This document shows, one piece after another, positions 4,926-6,268 of a stretch of 6,268 nt of DNA. The translations under genes and the position numbers were made by a program. The DNA comes from DTQF01 sp038874185. GTDB lineage: Archaea; Micrarchaeota; Micrarchaeia; CABMEP01. The notes beneath the pieces are model-generated. The model made no database searches. It saw nothing but the letters and a program-made list of their open reading frames with translations, and was not told where the DNA came from. The stretch lies in contig JAVZCX010000039.1 of NCBI GenBank assembly GCA_038874185.1, positions 1-6,268 on the forward strand. The letters are read 5' to 3'. The first letter of the stretch is position 1; the number at the start of each line of letters is the position of its first letter.

Positions 4926-5204
4926 ATGGTTGAAGTCAAAATATTAGAAAAAAGAGACAACCCTATTCTAAAAAGAAAAGAAGCTAAGTGTCTCGTTGAT
5001 TTTGAGGCTGGAACACCGAAAAAAGAAGAGATCCAGCAAGCAATTGCAAAGGCATTGACAGCCCATCCTGAATTGGTTTATATAAATGAATTTGTTGTCA
5101 GAGCCGGAGCAAAGCAGGGAAAGGCTGAAGTTTTTGTATACGATTCAAAAGATATACTTGAGAAAATGCATAAAAAGAAGGAAAAGAAAGAGAAAAAGAA
5201 ATAA
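4926..5204 (+). CDS. rps24e: 30S ribosomal protein S24e
   Basis: This 92-residue protein of the small ribosomal subunit is found only in archaea and eukaryotes. The sequence opens MVEVKILEKRDNPILKRKEAKCLVDF, a recognisable S24e start. Next come the helix PKKEEIQQAIAKAL and the strand-turn segment YINEFVVRAGAKQGKAEVFVYDS, and it ends in a lysine-rich tail of about 11 residues. The in-frame TTG one codon upstream was rejected because it is too close to the GGTG site. The gene lies 41 nt after aIF5A and 41 nt before S27ae. S24e followed by S27ae is a common archaeal pairing; having aIF5A directly in front is less familiar to me. Confidence 0.95.
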   Translation: MVEVKILEKRDNPILKRKEAKCLVDFEAGTPKKEEIQQAIAKALTAHPELVYINEFVVRAGAKQGKAEVFVYDSKDILEKMHKKKEKKEKKK

Positions 5205-5245
5205 ATTGGAATGATAACTGAAAGTATTGACTTAAGGTGATATTT

Positions 5246-5377
5246 ATGGCAGACAAAGGAAAACCAAAACCATACAAAAAAGGGAAAAGCTGTCCGAGAT
5301 GCGGTGCAGGAGTAAGGCTTGCTGAGCACAAGGACAGATGGAGCTGCGGAAAATGCGGCTATATGGAAAAGAAGTAA
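5246..5377 (+). CDS. rps27ae: 30S ribosomal protein S27ae
   Basis: This very short gene encodes 43 residues, MADKGKPKPYKKGKSCPRCG...CGKCGYMEKK, a small-subunit zinc-ribbon protein. It is the archaeal counterpart of the ribosomal half of the eukaryotic ubiquitin-S27a fusion. The zinc ligands are C16, C19, C34 and C37, with the conserved HKDRWSCGKCGY segment between and after the pairs. It is slightly shorter than the roughly 50-60 residues usual for archaea, mainly at the N-terminus. ATG 5246 is preceded by AGGTGAT (5235-5241), the longest match in the window to the archaeal anti-Shine-Dalgarno. Its place 41 nt after S24e supports cotranscription. Confidence 0.95.
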   Translation: MADKGKPKPYKKGKSCPRCGAGVRLAEHKDRWSCGKCGYMEKK

Positions 5378-5381
5378 ACTG

Positions 5382-5403
5382 TTTATTTTTAATTTTAACT
5401 TTT
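5382..5403 (+). terminator. Oligo-T terminator of the aIF5A-S24e-S27ae cluster
   Basis: T-runs of 3, 5, 4 and 4 (5382-5384, 5386-5390, 5393-5396, 5400-5403) begin 5 nt after the S27ae stop, a typical archaeal termination region. It lies in the 72-bp gap before the convergent membrane protein gene. Confidence 0.6.
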
Positions 5404-5449
5404 CGTATTTTAAATTGTGCTGTATTTCTTAATTACTCTTTTCTTTAAT

Positions 5450-6268
5450 TTACTCTTTTTTCTTAGGCTTCCATTTTGGCTTAGAAAGCTTAGAAATTAA
5501 TAAGTATGCCAAAACTAATACTAGCAATAATGCTATTACAGCCATTATTGCAAGATACGGGATTGAAGGTTGCGTCTCTATAGTTTGCGTGAATATCTGC
5601 TGGGCTTGCGCTAATAATTCTTTTGCCTTTTCAAAATCACCTGCTTCATATGCTGTTCTTGCTTGTTCTAGCAGCTGGCTTGCAGCTGTAGTATCCTCTC
5701 CCTGTTCTCTTGCTGATTGAATAGAAACAATTAGTACGTTTAGCCTGTCTGCAATATATCTTTTCTCTTCTTCGGTTATTGTAGGTGGTGTGTATACGCA
5801 TAAATGAGATATGCAGGATTTGCCTGATGGACAGTCAGAATCCTTGCAACATTCATAAGGTATGCATGTTCTATTTAATATATAACCACAGGAACATGGA
5901 ACAACAACACATGTTCCGTTCTGACATATGCTATCGGAAGGACATTCATAACTATATGTACATCTTAATGGAACCTGACTTACACTGAACACGAATTTAG
6001 AGTTTGGATATAGATAAAGCTGCTGATCTATTTTCACTGTTTTGCCATCGACAGTGTATCTAAATATTTCATACTCTTTATCTGACACATAAGTTACATT
6101 ATTTATATAGTTATTTCCAAAGTCTCCAAGATTCAAAACAAATCCAGAAACCCTTGCAGTATTTGAACCTTTAAATACAACTGTAACCTTGCCATTTTTA
6201 AGATCGTTTATTTGCTCCATATTTACATTGGATTGTGAATTTATTGTAAAGCTGTCTGTAATCAAAGG
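5450..6268 (-). CDS. Cysteine-rich surface protein with C-terminal membrane anchor (N-terminus cut off)
   Basis: The frame is open past the right edge, so the N-terminus, probably with a signal peptide, is missing; a TTG at 6265 is only an internal codon. Residues are numbered from that TTG. About 1-100 is beta-rich and Asn-rich. Residues 102-156 hold 12 cysteines, with two similar modules ECPSDSICQNGTCV (107-120) and DCPSGKSCISHLCV (144-157) around a CSC...C...CC segment. These resemble small disulfide modules of the Dickkopf/EGF kind seen in archaeal surface proteins (pattern impression, no named family). Residues 164-227 are helical, Ala/Glu/Gln-rich and TPR- or coiled-coil-like. A transmembrane helix spans 235-257, followed by the basic tail KLSKPKWKPKKKE. 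This is type I topology: large outside part, short cytoplasmic tail. Sequons are at N56, N116 and N131. The function is unknown; a structural or binding role at the surface is likely. Confidence 0.75.
   Translation of the reverse strand, partial: PLITDSFTINSQSNVNMEQINDLKNGKVTVVFKGSNTARVSGFVLNLGDFGNNYINNVTYVSDKEYEIFRYTVDGKTVKIDQQLYLYPNSKFVFSVSQVPLRCTYSYECPSDSICQNGTCVVVPCSCGYILNRTCIPYECCKDSDCPSGKSCISHLCVYTPPTITEEEKRYIADRLNVLIVSIQSAREQGEDTTAASQLLEQARTAYEAGDFEKAKELLAQAQQIFTQTIETQPSIPYLAIMAVIALLLVLVLAYLLISKLSKPKWKPKKKE
5798..5962 (-). other. 12-cysteine disulfide-rich region with duplicated C-P-S module
   Basis: This region encodes C102 to C156 of the partial surface protein. The two modules align as C-P-S-x3-C-x4-C-V. 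The even cysteine count and extracellular placement point to about six disulfides. The domain would need oxidative folding, which the CPHC proteins in this window could in principle provide (inference). Confidence 0.6.

Noticed and set aside
4923..5204. S24e start at TTG 4923
   Set aside because: It is only 2 nt from GGTG and next to a better placed ATG at 4926.
5078..5331. Two minus-strand reading frames across S24e and S27ae
   Set aside because: They are antisense to two clear ribosomal protein genes. Their Phe/Ser-rich sequence is what the reverse of lysine-rich codons gives.
5785..5988. Plus-strand frame opposite the cysteine-rich region
   Set aside because: It is a shadow of the minus-strand membrane protein, with no ribosome site or recognisable domain.
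5450..6265. Complete gene starting at TTG 6265
   Set aside because: The frame continues beyond the window edge, and the protein lacks the signal peptide expected for its topology. It is partial.

Overview
This AT-rich 6.3-kb window comes from an archaeon. The evidence is a hypusine-type initiation factor (aIF5A), the archaeal/eukaryotic ribosomal proteins S24e and S27ae, an archaemetzincin, Shine-Dalgarno sites of the GGTG type, and TATA-like promoters. Small genes, an unusual class V aminotransferase and several N-glycosylation-sequon-rich surface proteins suggest a DPANN-type lineage (for example Micrarchaeota, Aenigmarchaeota or Woesearchaeota). That placement is inference; there is no rRNA or other taxonomic marker to settle it.

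Left part (1-3602). The window opens inside the C-terminal end of a ThyX-type (flavin-dependent) thymidylate synthase. Next is a two-helix membrane protein with an extracytoplasmic thioredoxin/DsbA-like CPHC domain. It converges on a minus-strand archaemetzincin (zinc protease). Then come a SufS-like cysteine desulfurase and a lipoprotein carrying a second CPHC thioredoxin domain. The two thioredoxin proteins share the nine residues CPHCQKMKP, and both hang the domain on a linker packed with N-x-S/T sequons. The leaders of the first thioredoxin gene and of the desulfurase gene each hold a short tandem repeat, with periods of 26 and 24 bp and different sequences. These look like operator pairs.

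Middle and right part (3613-5377). A TatD-family metal-dependent hydrolase on the minus strand is divergent from a translation cluster, aIF5A - S24e - S27ae. The three cluster genes are separated by gaps of exactly 41 nt, and each has its own GGTG site. The divergent region holds a clear TATA box for tatD, placed for a leaderless message, and an 18-bp palindrome over the likely aIF5A TATA box.

Right end (5450-6268). A minus-strand membrane protein, cut by the window edge, has an extracellular part with 12 cysteines in two similar modules, a helical segment, one C-terminal transmembrane helix and a basic tail.

How the genes may fit together: two surface disulfide-type oxidoreductases, a sulfur-mobilising enzyme and a disulfide-rich surface protein lie within 6 kb. 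An extracytoplasmic thiol/disulfide or sulfur function is plausible but is inference from context. No tRNA, CRISPR array, insertion sequence or gene-free stretch longer than 300 bases was seen; the longest gap is 171 bp (1624-1794).
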